A stretch of DNA of 64,000 nucleotides from Skermanella mucosa (GCF_016765655.2 NZ_CP086106.1:4577001-4641000), one strand, 5' to 3'. Counted from the stretch's first letter, positions 1-7,981 are shown. Made by a program: numbers and translations. The notes: generated from the letters alone by a model not told the origin.

Positions 1-474
1 AGCCGGCTGGTCAGCAGCCTGGACAGCCTGGGGCGCAAGCGCCAGTGGGGAACGGTCAGCATCGACAACCGCACGCTCGACCGGACGCGCCGCGCGATCG
101 GCGACTTCGTGATGGACAACCTGGACCGCACGGCCGGGAAGTCGGAAGCGTCCCGCGCGGCGATCGCGGCCAACCCCGGCTCGTCCAGCGACGCCGAGGT
201 GGCGGAGGCCGAGGACCGCGCGTCGGCGCTCCGCCAGTTCAGGGACCTGTCGCGCGCACTCAAGATCGAACACCAGACCAAGGCCAAGTTCGACTCCATC
301 ACCAGGTCGATGGAGGCGGAGGCGATCGAGCAGATCCGGTCCGCGGTCAGGTGCGGGCTGCCGCGCGCCGAGATCAACCAGATCATCGTGGACCGGCTGC
401 GGCTGTGCGACATCCTCGAAGGTTACGACCGGGTCAAGGAGCTGAAGGCCAAGCTGCTCGCCGCGGCGGGGTGA
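1..474 (+). CDS. Hypothetical protein, 5' end cut by the window edge
   Basis: The reading frame is open from the first base and ends in TGA at 472-474, leaving about 157 visible residues. A GTG at 109 could serve as an internal start, but the open frame upstream encodes plausible protein (a basic stretch beginning SRLVSSLDSLGRKRQW), so the gene most likely begins outside the window. The visible part is charged and mostly helical, with no membrane segment and no motif I recognise. It ends in a Lys/Leu-rich helix (VKELKAKLLAAAG). The next gene lies on the opposite strand, so the two converge. Function unknown. Confidence 0.6.
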   Translation, partial: SRLVSSLDSLGRKRQWGTVSIDNRTLDRTRRAIGDFVMDNLDRTAGKSEASRAAIAANPGSSSDAEVAEAEDRASALRQFRDLSRALKIEHQTKAKFDSITRSMEAEAIEQIRSAVRCGLPRAEINQIIVDRLRLCDILEGYDRVKELKAKLLAAAG

Positions 475-504
475 GCCGGACCGCCTGCCCGCCTCAAGCC
501 CGCC

Positions 505-1242
505 TCACGCCGATGGCCGCGCCGCCTCGGCCTCCGCGTACGGCGCCTGCCTCCGCTGCCCGGTCGGGCAAAGGTCGAGCAGGACGCAGCGGCCGCAGGC
601 GGGATTGCGGAAATAGCAGCAGCGCTGCCCGTGCAGCATCATGACTTCGTGATTGTCGTAGATCCGCTGCGCGGTCCAGTCCTCCGGCAGCTGCGCCGAC
701 AGCACGGCGTGCGAAGGTCCCACCGCCAGGGTGGCCGGTATCATGCCGGTGCGGACGGCGACCCGATGGTGATGGCTGTCCACCGGCAGGGCCGGCCGCC
801 GCAGGGTGCTGAAGCTCAGCACGGCGGCGCTGGTCTTGGGGCCGACGCCGGACAAGGCTTCCAGCCAGGCCCTCGCCTCGGTGACCGGCAGGTCCGCCAG
901 GAAGTCGAGCGACAGATCACCGCCCCGCCGCTCGGCGATCCCCCGCAGGATCTGCTGGATACGCGGGGCTTTCTGCTCCGGCCAGGTCACCCCCGATATG
1001 ACTTCCTGGATTTCGGCCAACGGCGCGTCGCGCACCGCGGCCCAGTCCGGATAAGCCGTGCGCAACGCCTTGAAAGCCCGCCCCGAATCGGCGTTGCGGG
1101 TCCGGTGGGACAACAGGGACGAGACCAGTTCGCTCAGCGGGTCCAGGCTGTGGAAATAGGCCACCGGACATTCGTAGGCGACGCAGAGCCTGCGGTGGAT
1201 CTCCAGCACCTTCGCGGTCAGATCGTCCAGCTTTCCGGTCAT
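505..1242 (-). CDS. Endonuclease III-like HhH-GPD DNA glycosylase
   Basis: A base-excision repair enzyme of the endonuclease III/MutY superfamily, 245 residues. The helix-hairpin-helix and catalytic lysine are visible in LSGVGPKTSAAVLSF, and the catalytic aspartate follows in LPVDSHHHRVAV. The C-terminus carries the iron-sulfur loop with the endonuclease III spacing C-X6-C-X2-C-X5-C (CYFRNPACGRCVLLDLC). I chose the ATG at 1242 because a perfect AGGAGG stands just upstream. A longer frame reaches 1302 but adds an unlike, Cys/Arg-rich leader. The sequence differs from canonical Nth, so the lesion preference is unknown. It acts on genomic DNA in the cytoplasm. Confidence 0.85.
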   Translation of the reverse strand: MTGKLDDLTAKVLEIHRRLCVAYECPVAYFHSLDPLSELVSSLLSHRTRNADSGRAFKALRTAYPDWAAVRDAPLAEIQEVISGVTWPEQKAPRIQQILRGIAERRGGDLSLDFLADLPVTEARAWLEALSGVGPKTSAAVLSFSTLRRPALPVDSHHHRVAVRTGMIPATLAVGPSHAVLSAQLPEDWTAQRIYDNHEVMMLHGQRCCYFRNPACGRCVLLDLCPTGQRRQAPYAEAEAARPSA

Positions 1243-1288
1243 CGGCAACCTCCTGTCGCAGGAACAACGACTTAGGACGATGGGCGGC

Positions 1289-1765
1289 TCAGAAAAGCCC
1301 ATGCAGCAAGGTCCGGCGGGAGTGCCGGACGGTGACGACCAGCCCGGCCGCCCGGCGCTGGATGTCCTGGCAGCGGAAAGGGTCGGCGGCGCGCCCTGAT
1401 TCGGTGAAGTCGCCGCCGCTGACCGCGTCGAACAGGCCGATCAGGTCGGAATCCGCGTCGAACCGGAAGACCCAGCTCTCGCGGTCGAGCAAGTCCAGCC
1501 ACAGCTCGATCCGGCGCTGCAGGCCGAGGATCTCGGCACGCAGGCGGATTCCCTCCGCGCCCAGGTCGGCGGCGGGCAGGCTCCAGATGCGCACGCCCGC
1601 ATCGGCGAAGCGCTCGATGTCCCGGCACAGGTCGTCGATCCTTGCCGAAAGGTCGCCGCTGCGCAGGCCCATGCGGTTCAACGCGGTGTTGGTCAGCGCC
1701 GTGAGCATCGCGCCGCCCAGCGCGCCGCCGAGCAGGCTGCCCAGGAACGCCTTGTCCTCCCACAT
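1289..1765 (-). CDS. Hypothetical protein with N-terminal glycine-rich membrane segment
   Basis: 158 residues starting at MWEDKAFLG. A Gly/Ala-rich hydrophobic stretch at roughly residues 8-30 (GSLLGGALGGAMLTAL) could be a membrane helix or a glycine-zipper segment. The rest is soluble and acidic, with Leu/Arg helices that may form a short coiled coil (LGLQRRIELWLDLLDRES). The upstream frame runs to 1843, but the ATG at 1765 gives the most natural N-terminus. The ribosome binding site is only a weak G-rich stretch. I do not recognise the family. It lies 46 bases upstream of the glycosylase gene on the same strand, so the two could be co-transcribed. Confidence 0.5.
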   Translation of the reverse strand: MWEDKAFLGSLLGGALGGAMLTALTNTALNRMGLRSGDLSARIDDLCRDIERFADAGVRIWSLPAADLGAEGIRLRAEILGLQRRIELWLDLLDRESWVFRFDADSDLIGLFDAVSGGDFTESGRAADPFRCQDIQRRAAGLVVTVRHSRRTLLHGLF

Positions 1766-1868
1766 GGATCCGCCCCCGAGCCATAGTTTGCGAACAAATG
1801 TTCTATGTTTGTTCACTATAACCGCGAGTTCGTCCGGAGCCAAGGGGCGGCTCGGCGCTTGGAGGATT

Positions 1869-2198
1869 TTATTCCAGGGAGTCGGAGGGGTGCGGCAGCC
1901 CGAGGATGTAGGATTCGATCGCCAGCTTCGTCCGGCGGTACCCCCCGTCCGCTTCTATGACGATGCGGCGGGCAAGATCCTCGCGGGAGAAACCTGCGGT
2001 TTCCAGGGTCGCGAAAACTTCATGAAGCCAAGCCATGGAATAGGACGGTCCACCTATTCTCAGCACCACGGTATCCCCGTGCCGCAGGGCCGGGACCAGC
2101 AGATCTTCACGGAACGCCTCGGCGCTGTGGGGACCGCCGCTGCGATGGCGGCCACCCGTAACCAGGGAAAAATCCCTGCCGATGTCGATCAAGGTCAT
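1869..2198 (-). CDS. STAS-like domain protein (DUF4325 type)
   Basis: 109 residues with a good GGAGGA site before the ATG at 2198. The order of elements fits the STAS-like DUF4325 fold: an N-terminal strand with a polar loop (IGRDFSLVTGGRHRSGG), a strand with Asp and Arg (GDTVVLRIGG), then a helix beginning SMAWLHEVFATL, which corresponds to the conserved 'S-x-x-W/F-hydrophobic-E' helix. Such proteins are thought to act as small regulatory or anti-sigma-antagonist-like modules. They are often found near sensor ATPases, but no kinase is adjacent here. The family assignment rests on pattern recall only, and the role is unknown. Confidence 0.6.
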   Translation of the reverse strand: MTLIDIGRDFSLVTGGRHRSGGPHSAEAFREDLLVPALRHGDTVVLRIGGPSYSMAWLHEVFATLETAGFSREDLARRIVIEADGGYRRTKLAIESYILGLPHPSDSLE

Positions 2199-2278
2199 CG
2201 CGTCCTCCGGCGTGGCGGCGATCGGTCCGCACCGGCGACATTAGCGAAAATCTCCCGAAACTTCGAGAGCGCTGTTGC

Positions 2279-2473
2279 TCAGGACCCGGTCAGGCCGCAA
2301 CTCCATTTGCGGACGCGGTACTTGGGATGCGCGTCCGCCCACTGGACGGCGAGCCGCTGGCCTTCGAACATGCAGGCATGCATGCTCATCTGGCTGGATT
2401 CAAAGGGCGGCCATTCCTTGTGGCACTTGGTCGGGTCAGACGCGAGGCAGACGAGCAGGACCAACTCAATCAT
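2279..2473 (-). CDS. Small cysteine-containing protein, probably exported
   Basis: 64 residues beginning MIELVLLVCLASDP, with a GAGAGG ribosome binding site before the ATG at 2473. A short hydrophobic N-terminus is followed by a compact polar domain with four further Cys/Met-rich positions (PTKCHKEW, MHACMFEGQ, RKWSCGLTGS). The pattern resembles small alphaproteobacterial proteins annotated only as hypothetical. The paired cysteines would suit disulfides in the periplasm. The region upstream (higher coordinates) is the xoxF regulatory region, so the gene is divergent from xoxF and may share that region. Confidence 0.55.
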   Translation of the reverse strand: MIELVLLVCLASDPTKCHKEWPPFESSQMSMHACMFEGQRLAVQWADAHPKYRVRKWSCGLTGS

Positions 2474-2700
2474 TCGAACCTCTCCACTTGGCTCATTGCG
2501 CGGAAGCCGGGCCTGGGATTCCCGTGCGGGGAATCGTCGGCGGGGTCACGTGATGAAACTGTGAACGGTTTAACGGACGGCCAGTGCCACCCGGCTCTTC
2601 GATTCGCCCTCGGCGATTCGCACTGAAGTTTTGTTTCTCGCGACAGTTTTCATGTTGCGCCGCCGAAGAAGAATGCTGCATCGCCGAGGAAACATCGCAA

Positions 2701-2753
2701 TAAGTTTGCTAAAACTTAGTTTCATTCGCCTTTTAGTACGAACTAATGTGCCG
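2701..2753. promoter_or_regulatory. Cluster of inverted repeats upstream of xoxF (candidate operators)
   Basis: An AT-rich island in otherwise GC-rich DNA. It holds a perfect 7-4-7 inverted repeat, TAAGTTT-gcta-AAACTTA, at 2701-2718. Overlapping it is AAACT-T-AGTTT, and slightly downstream is TTAGT-acga-ACTAA at about 2733-2746. The shared element is TTAGT. Dyads of this kind are typical binding sites for dimeric regulators. Location 240-290 bases ahead of the xoxF start suits an activator or repressor site. The regulator is not identified and no two-component system lies next to this cluster. Confidence 0.4.
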
Positions 2754-2850
2754 ACAACCCATCAAAAGATCTTACCCTAGAGCGCTAGTTGCACGCTGTT
2801 TCAACGCTTTAGGGTCAGTTCGCCTGAAGCCTTCTAAAGTCTTATTGTCG

Positions 2851-2943
2851 GCCTCCGAGAGAGGCGTTACGGTGATCTTCTAAAAATCCGCCCATTACCA
2901 CGGAGGCGGATAAACGGTCGGCGGGGCAATGCCGACCGATCAC
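2851..2943 (+). promoter_or_regulatory. Structured xoxF leader, possible three-way-junction RNA
   Basis: Three stems can be drawn in the leader ahead of xoxF. P1 pairs 2872-2877 (GTGATC) with 2938-2943 (GATCAC). P2 pairs 2886-2892 (ATCCGCC) with 2905-2911 (GGCGGAT). P3 pairs 2916-2922 with 2931-2937 (GGTCGGC/GCCGACC). P2 and P3 sit inside P1, which makes a three-way junction. Loop bases 2894-2899 can pair with 2925-2930 with one mismatch, a possible kissing interaction. A small hairpin GCCTC-cgaga-GAGGC (2851-2865) precedes the fold. I do not recognise it as a known riboswitch class. Transcription of this stretch is inferred, not shown. Confidence 0.4.
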
Positions 2944-2987
2944 AAAGTCGGTTGCGTCAGAGACAACGAACTCGGGAGGAGACGAAT

Positions 2988-4799
2988 ATGCGGCGGATGA
3001 AAATCCTGCTGACCACGGTTGCCCTAATCACCGCGGGAACGGCATACGCCAACGACGAAGTGATGAAGCTGCAGAAGGACCCGAACAACTGGGCGATGCA
3101 GCTCGGCGACTATTCCGGTAAACGCTACAGCCCGCTCGACCAGATCAATACCCAGAACGTCAAGAACCTGCGGGTCGACTGGAGCTTCTCGACCGGCGTC
3201 CTGCGCGGCCACGAAGGCGGCCCGCTGGTCATCGGCGACGTCATGTACGTCCACACCCCCTTCCCCAACATCGTCTTTGCCCTCTCCATCCCCGAGAAGG
3301 GCAAGATCCTGTGGAAGTACGAGCCGCGCCAGGATCCCAACGTGATCCCGGTGATGTGCTGCGACACGGTCAACCGCGGCGTGACCTATGCCGACGGCAA
3401 GATCTTCCTGGCCCAGGCCGACAACACGCTGGTGGCCCTCGATGCCAAGACCGGCGAGGAAGTCTGGAAGGTCAAGAACGGTGACCACACCAAGGGCGAG
3501 ACCCTCACCGCCAACCCCGTGGTCGTCAAGGACAAGATCTTCGTCGGCATCTCCGGCGGCGAGTTCGGCGTCCGCGGCCACCTGACCGCCTACAACATCA
3601 AGGACGGCAAGCAGGTCTGGCGGGCCTACTCGACCGGTCCCGACGCCGACGTCAAGATCGACCCGCAGAAGACCACCATGCTCGGCAAGCCGATCGGCGA
3701 CCGCGACCTGGGCGTGTCGACCTGGAACGGCGACGAGTGGAAGATCGGCGGCGGCACCACCTGGGGCTGGTACACCTACGATCCCGAGCTGAACCTCATA
3801 TATTATGGGACCGGCAACCCGGGCACCTGGAACCCGGCCCAGCGCGCCAAGGACGGCAAGCGGGAAGGCAGCGACAACAAGTGGTCGATGTCGATCTTCG
3901 CCCGCGACGCGGACACCGGCGAAGTCAAGTGGGTGTTCCAGAAGACCCCGTTCGACGAGTGGGACTATGACGGTGTCAACGAGAACATCCTCGCGGACAT
4001 CACCGTCAAGGGCAAGCCCGTCAAGGCTCTGGTCAACTTCGACCGCAACGGTTTCGTCTACACGCTCGACCGCGTGACCGGCGAACTGCTCGTCGCCGAG
4101 AAGTACGACCCGACCGTCAACTGGGCGACCCACGTCGACATGAAGACCGGCCGCCCGGCCGTGAACGAAAAGTACAGCACCTTCGCCAACGGGCCGGACA
4201 CCAACTCCGAAGGCATCTGCCCGGCGGCGCTGGGGACCAAGGACCAGCAGCCGGCGTCGTTCTCGCCGGACACCGGCCTGTTCTACGTGCCGACCAACCA
4301 CATCTGCATGGACTACGAGCCGTTCGAGGTCGCCTACAGCGCCGGCCAGCCCTACGTGGGTGCCACGCTGTCGATGTACCCGGCCCCGAACTCGCACGGC
4401 GGCATGGGCAACTTCATCGCCTATGACGCGGCCCAGGGCAAGATCGTCTGGTCGAAGCCCGAGGCGTTCGCGGTGTGGAGCGGCGCGCTGACCACCAAGG
4501 GCGGCGTCGCCTTCTACGGCACGCTCGAAGGCTACCTGGTGGCGGTCGACATGAAGGACGGCAAGGAGCTGTACCGCTTCAAGACCCCGTCCGGCATCAT
4601 CGGCAACGTCAACACCTTCGTGGCTGACGGCAAGCAGCACATCGCGGTGCTGTCGGGCATCGGCGGCTGGGCCGGCATCGGTCTGGCGGCGGGCCTGAAC
4701 GACCCGCAAGCCGGTCTGGGCGCCGTCGGCGCGCACGCCTCGCTCGGCCAGTACACCAACCTGGGCGGCGTGCTGACCGTCTTCACGCTGCCGGACTGA
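2988..4799 (+). CDS. xoxF: XoxF lanthanide-dependent PQQ methanol dehydrogenase
   Basis: A periplasmic quinoprotein that oxidises methanol to formaldehyde or formate and passes electrons to XoxG; 603 residues. A signal peptide ends near TAYA (residues 18-21). The eight-bladed propeller W-motifs are visible throughout (for example [13 protein letters not shown]). The vicinal disulfide is CC at 124-125. Likely metal ligands are Glu192, Asn277 and the catalytic Asp326. Asp328, two residues on, gives the D-Y-D signature that marks lanthanide enzymes (calcium-type MxaF has a small residue there). The start at 2988 follows GGGAGGA; a frame from 2952 lacks this. No mxaI lies nearby, as expected for the Xox type. 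Confidence 0.95.
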   Translation: MRRMKILLTTVALITAGTAYANDEVMKLQKDPNNWAMQLGDYSGKRYSPLDQINTQNVKNLRVDWSFSTGVLRGHEGGPLVIGDVMYVHTPFPNIVFALSIPEKGKILWKYEPRQDPNVIPVMCCDTVNRGVTYADGKIFLAQADNTLVALDAKTGEEVWKVKNGDHTKGETLTANPVVVKDKIFVGISGGEFGVRGHLTAYNIKDGKQVWRAYSTGPDADVKIDPQKTTMLGKPIGDRDLGVSTWNGDEWKIGGGTTWGWYTYDPELNLIYYGTGNPGTWNPAQRAKDGKREGSDNKWSMSIFARDADTGEVKWVFQKTPFDEWDYDGVNENILADITVKGKPVKALVNFDRNGFVYTLDRVTGELLVAEKYDPTVNWATHVDMKTGRPAVNEKYSTFANGPDTNSEGICPAALGTKDQQPASFSPDTGLFYVPTNHICMDYEPFEVAYSAGQPYVGATLSMYPAPNSHGGMGNFIAYDAAQGKIVWSKPEAFAVWSGALTTKGGVAFYGTLEGYLVAVDMKDGKELYRFKTPSGIIGNVNTFVADGKQHIAVLSGIGGWAGIGLAAGLNDPQAGLGAVGAHASLGQYTNLGGVLTVFTLPD

Positions 4800-4835
4800 T
4801 CGTTCCGACGCGCTGAACGTAGATCGCTAATGCTC

Positions 4836-4871
4836 CCGGTGTTTCCGTTCCGCGAGGGGCGGAAACACCGG
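4836..4871 (+). terminator. Hairpin between xoxF and xoxG (terminator or mRNA processing stem)
   Basis: A perfect 12-bp stem, CCGGTGTTTCCG (4836-4847) with CGGAAACACCGG (4860-4871), and a 12-base loop, followed by ctcgtttc. It stands between the xoxF stop and the xoxG start. The T-tract is short, so partial termination or 3'-end protection of the xoxF message is more likely than complete termination. Confidence 0.7.
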
Positions 4872-4896
4872 CTCGTTTCACTGGACATAGAACGCC

Positions 4897-5337
4897 ATGA
4901 ATCTGTCTTTCCTGACGCGGGTCGCGACTGCCGGCGCCGCTTTCTTTTTCCTCGCAGCCGGAACTCCACACGCCCAGGACGCCGAAACGGATCCTTACGA
5001 AAGGCCCTACATCGTCGAAGACGGTAAGGTCGACCAGGGAACCTACAACGGATTTCGGCGCTATCACTCCTCCTGCCACGTCTGCCACGGCCCCGACGGC
5101 CTCGGCGGCTCCTTCGCGCCGGCCCTGGTGGAGTCGGTCAAGAGGCTCGATTACGACAAGTTCGCCGAGATCATCGCGAACGGGCAACAGCAGAGCGGAG
5201 CCACCGGCCAGCGCGTCATGCCGTCGTTCGGGACCGATCAGAACGTCATGCTCTACGTCGCCGACATCTACGGCTACCTGAAGGCCCGGTCCGACGGGAA
5301 GATCGACCGCGGACGCCCCGAACGTATCAAGAAGTAA
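4897..5337 (+). CDS. xoxG: XoxG c-type cytochrome, electron acceptor of XoxF
   Basis: A single-haem periplasmic cytochrome c of 146 residues. The signal peptide covers roughly residues 1-26 (ending TPHAQ). The haem site is C60-H-V-C63-H64 (SSCHVCHGPDG) and the distal ligand is probably Met108 in RVMPSFG. It is expected to take electrons from the reduced PQQ of XoxF and pass them on to a terminal oxidase. It is the second gene of the xox cluster, separated from xoxF by a strong hairpin, which would allow less cytochrome than dehydrogenase to be made. The last codons form the first copy of a 15-base tandem repeat that continues past the stop. Confidence 0.9.
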   Translation: MNLSFLTRVATAGAAFFFLAAGTPHAQDAETDPYERPYIVEDGKVDQGTYNGFRRYHSSCHVCHGPDGLGGSFAPALVESVKRLDYDKFAEIIANGQQQSGATGQRVMPSFGTDQNVMLYVADIYGYLKARSDGKIDRGRPERIKK

Positions 5338-5382
5338 CGCATCAAGAAGTGACCTATCAGGAAGCAACGCATCCGCAAGTGA
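5323..5382. repeat. Four imperfect 15-bp tandem repeats at the xoxG 3' end
   Basis: The units are CGTATCAAGAAGTAA (5323-5337, last codons and stop of xoxG), CGCATCAAGAAGTGA, CCTATCAGGAAGCAA and CGCATCCGCAAGTGA. The period of 15 keeps frame, and three of the four units end in a stop codon. This looks like duplication of the xoxG tail filling the xoxG-xoxJ spacer. Confidence 0.75.
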
Positions 5383-5405
5383 CGCTGCCGTCACGGAGAT
5401 TTGAC

Positions 5406-6221
5406 ATGCTGGCACGAATCTCGATGCTGGTCGCGGCCGCCCTGGTGGCGGCCGGCACGGCCTCGGCCGTCGAACTGCCGAAGCGCGACGCGCTTCGGGT
5501 CTGCGCCGACCCCAACCTCCTGCCCTTCTCCAACGACAAGCTGGAAGGGTTCGAGAACAAGATCGCCTCGATGATCGGCGAGGAACTGGGCGTTCCCGTC
5601 GTCTATACCTGGTGGCCCCAGACCATCGGCTTCGTCCGCAACACGCTCCGCGCGCGCAAGTGCGACATCGTCATGGGCGCGGCCTCGGGCGAGGGGCTGA
5701 TGCAGAACACCAACCCCTATTACCGCTCGGTCTACACCCTGGTGTACCGGGAGAATTCCGGGGCGAAGATCACGGCGATGAACGATCCGGCGCTGCGCGA
5801 CATGCGCATGGGCGTGGTCGCCCAGACGCCGGGCGCCACGCTCGCCACCATGAACCGGATCAACAACCTGGAGCCCTACCAGCTCGACGTCGATACCAGG
5901 GTCGACAACCCGGCGCGCCGGGCGGTCGAGGACGTGTCGTCCGGCAAGATCGACGCGACGGTGCTCTGGGGTCCGATCGCGGGTTACTTCGCGGCGCAGC
6001 AGCCGACCAAGCTGACGGTCGTGCCCCTGGTCGGCGAACGCGGGACCCGCGTGGAGTTTCCGATCACCATGGGCATCCGCATCGAAGAGCCGGAGTGGAA
6101 GCACTGGCTGAACGACTTCATCCAGCGGCGCCAGTCCGACATCGACGCCGTGCTGGCCCAGTACAACGTCCCTCTGCTGACAGCGAGCGGCCAGCTCCAG
6201 TCCGCCGCCGTCGCCCGGTGA
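5406..6221 (+). CDS. xoxJ: XoxJ periplasmic binding-protein-like partner of XoxF
   Basis: 271 residues with a signal peptide ending near TASA. The mature N-terminus (VELPKRDALRVCADPNLLPF) and the segment FENKIASMIGEELGVPVVY match the family of quinoprotein dehydrogenase-associated solute-binding proteins. These resemble ABC-transporter substrate-binding proteins but have no transporter genes alongside. In methylotrophs XoxJ is proposed to help activate or mature XoxF through its large cavity. I start at the ATG at 5406, preceded by ACGGAGA. The longer frame from 5349 lies inside the tandem repeat. The gene ends in GTGA, overlapping the start of the next gene, so the two are translationally coupled. 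Confidence 0.88.
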   Translation: MLARISMLVAAALVAAGTASAVELPKRDALRVCADPNLLPFSNDKLEGFENKIASMIGEELGVPVVYTWWPQTIGFVRNTLRARKCDIVMGAASGEGLMQNTNPYYRSVYTLVYRENSGAKITAMNDPALRDMRMGVVAQTPGATLATMNRINNLEPYQLDVDTRVDNPARRAVEDVSSGKIDATVLWGPIAGYFAAQQPTKLTVVPLVGERGTRVEFPITMGIRIEEPEWKHWLNDFIQRRQSDIDAVLAQYNVPLLTASGQLQSAAVAR

Positions 6222-6766
6222 ACAGGCGAACCGTCGCCGCCGCGCTGGTCGCGGCGGCGGTGCTTTCTTCGCCGGCCATCGCGGCGGAATTCAGGATGTC
6301 GGACTACCGGGCGCCGACCCCGGACACGGTCCCCGGCGCGGCCACCGTCGGCACCGAACGGGTCCGCGAGATGGCGAACAGGGGCGAGGCCGTGCTGATC
6401 GACGTCTACCCCGCCCCGCCCCGGCCGGCCACGCTTCCCCCCGGCGCCGTTTGGATGCCCAAGGCGCGCCGGACCATCCCCGGCGCGGTCTGGCTTCCCA
6501 ATGTCGGGTACGGCGCCCTGCCGGACGGCATGGACCGGCATTTCCGGGACAGTCTGGAGCGCCTGACCCGGGGCGACCGCGGCCGGCCGATCGTCTTCTT
6601 CTGCGAACCGGATTGCTGGATGTCCTGGAACGCGGCGCTGCGCGCCGTCGGATACGGCTACCATGCCGTCCACTACTACCCCGAGGGGGCCGGTGGCTGG
6701 ACCGCGGCGGGGTTGCCGCTCGAACCGGCCCAGCCGACCCGGCCCGAACTCGATGAGGCCCCGTAG
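6218..6766 (+). CDS. Quinoprotein-associated rhodanese-like protein (PQQ 'CXXCW' family)
   Basis: 182 residues from a GTG start that overlaps the xoxJ stop by four bases. A signal peptide (RTVAAALVAAAVLSSPAIAA) is followed by a domain of rhodanese fold. The hallmark cysteine pair is in FFCEPDCWMSWNAALRA, matching the Cys-Cys-Trp-Met-Ser-Trp-Asn motif of the family found in PQQ-dependent alcohol oxidation clusters. It probably acts in the periplasm in thiol or sulfur chemistry linked to dehydrogenase or cytochrome maturation; the exact role is unknown. The start depends on coupling, because I see no strong ribosome binding site. Confidence 0.82.
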   Translation: MNRRTVAAALVAAAVLSSPAIAAEFRMSDYRAPTPDTVPGAATVGTERVREMANRGEAVLIDVYPAPPRPATLPPGAVWMPKARRTIPGAVWLPNVGYGALPDGMDRHFRDSLERLTRGDRGRPIVFFCEPDCWMSWNAALRAVGYGYHAVHYYPEGAGGWTAAGLPLEPAQPTRPELDEAP

Positions 6767-6773
6767 GGTGGCG

Positions 6774-7418
6774 TCACTCCATGTGGTTCGCGATGGTCCG
6801 GGCGAGCTGCCCCACCCGCCGCTCGACGATGACGGGCTGCTCGCACAGGGCGCCGAGCGAGCGCTGGCGCTCCTCGATGATCCGGCGCTGCCACGCCAGC
6901 TGATCGCCGAGTTCGCGGATGCGCGCCTCGTCCCGGGGCTCCGCGGCACGGGCCCTGTCCAGCTCGCCGACCGTCTTCGTCATGCCGGCGAGCATGCCCT
7001 TCTGTGCCCGGTCGAACTTGCGGATGGCGTCGATCGCCCGACTCCGCAGGCGGTTGGCCTCGTCGAAGACACCCGCGAACAGAAGCGTCAGCGTCTCGTT
7101 GCGATCGCCCTGGATGCTCTCGGCGAACCGGTCGACGGCGGCATTGGCCTCGTCGTCCGGAACCGCGCGGGAGACGACCCGCGTCGCCAGCGAGGCGACT
7201 TCCCGATTGTCCGGCCACGCCTTCAGGTAATCCTCGACCGGCGGGCCGGCCCAGATCGTCGCGGCCGAGAGAGTGGGCACGAAGACCTGGACGCACGGCC
7301 AGTCGGGAGGGGTCTCCACCCGGGGCTGGGCGTACGCCGCGGCGGCCGGCATAGCGGCGAGGCTCGCCCCGAGCAGGACGGCTTTCAGGCTCTTCTGTAC
7401 GGAATTCCGGAAACGCAT
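6774..7418 (-). CDS. Secreted coiled-coil protein of unknown function in the xox island
   Basis: 214 residues with GGGAGAG before the ATG at 7418 and a clear signal peptide (SLKAVLLGASLAAMPAAAAYAQ). After a short motif with one cysteine (PDWPCVQVFVPTLS), the rest is almost entirely helical and charged. It has a likely coiled coil at about residues 140-200 (LDRARAAEPRDEARIRELGDQ). The conserved-looking beginning PPDWPCVQ resembles proteins of unknown function beside xoxF genes in other Alphaproteobacteria, as far as I recall. It faces the previous gene (convergent, 7 bases apart). It is probably periplasmic. Confidence 0.65.
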   Translation of the reverse strand: MRFRNSVQKSLKAVLLGASLAAMPAAAAYAQPRVETPPDWPCVQVFVPTLSAATIWAGPPVEDYLKAWPDNREVASLATRVVSRAVPDDEANAAVDRFAESIQGDRNETLTLLFAGVFDEANRLRSRAIDAIRKFDRAQKGMLAGMTKTVGELDRARAAEPRDEARIRELGDQLAWQRRIIEERQRSLGALCEQPVIVERRVGQLARTIANHME

Positions 7419-7474
7419 GTCTCTCCCTCTGGTCGCTCTTCATTCTTGATCGTTTTCAAAGGAAGCATACACCG

Positions 7475-7981
7475 ATGCCACGGCTGATTCCGCTGCTGAT
7501 CGCACTGCTGACGGCAGCCTTTCCCGCCGTCGCGGCTCCCCTGCCCGCCGCGGTCTTCGAGATCGAACTGGTCGATACCAGCGGCGAGGGTCGGTCACCG
7601 GCCCACGAGCAAAGGATCCGGGCGACGACCGAGGCGTTGCGCCGCGAGCTGGCCGAGACCGGCCTCTACGCCCCGCTGGACCTCGCGCCCGCGGCCGACC
7701 GGATCGACGACCATCTTTCCTGCGAACAATGCCTGCTGGACATCGCGCGGGACATGGGCGGCCGGGTGGCGGTGGTCGGCAAGGTCAACAAGATCAGCAC
7801 GCTGATCCTCAGCATGGACATCGTCGTGCGCGACCTCGACGACGGCAAGGTGGTCGCCCGCGGCACCGCCGACATCCGGGGCGACAACGACCGCGCCTGG
7901 CTGCGCGGCATGGAATGGCTGGTGGAACACCGGATCGTGCCCCAGGGGGCGCCCCCCGGGGAGGAGCGTGCGCCCCGATGA
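7475..7981 (+). CDS. Secreted DUF3280/DUF2380-like protein
   Basis: 168 residues with AAAGGAAG upstream and a signal peptide ending near AVAAPLP. The mature part starts with a strand and the signature FEIELVDTSGEG, then an Arg/Glu-rich helix and a cysteine pair (LSCEQCLLDIARDMGG). This pattern fits the small exported DUF3280/DUF2380 proteins that often sit beside methanol or ethanol quinoprotein genes. The fold resembles curli-assembly/TolB N-domain-like modules. It is divergent from the coiled-coil protein gene. The function is unknown, and the family name is from pattern recall. Confidence 0.65.
   Translation: MPRLIPLLIALLTAAFPAVAAPLPAAVFEIELVDTSGEGRSPAHEQRIRATTEALRRELAETGLYAPLDLAPAADRIDDHLSCEQCLLDIARDMGGRVAVVGKVNKISTLILSMDIVVRDLDDGKVVARGTADIRGDNDRAWLRGMEWLVEHRIVPQGAPPGEERAPR

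Noticed and set aside
2851-2943. Known TPP, cobalamin or SAM riboswitch before xoxF
   Set aside because: None of the conserved core sequences of those classes is present; only a generic three-way fold can be drawn.
3024-4736. Very long open frame on the minus strand opposite xoxF (570 codons)
   Set aside because: It is the antisense shadow of xoxF. High GC in third positions keeps the reverse frames open; the translation is Val/Asp/Arg-rich without any domain, and there is no ribosome binding site.
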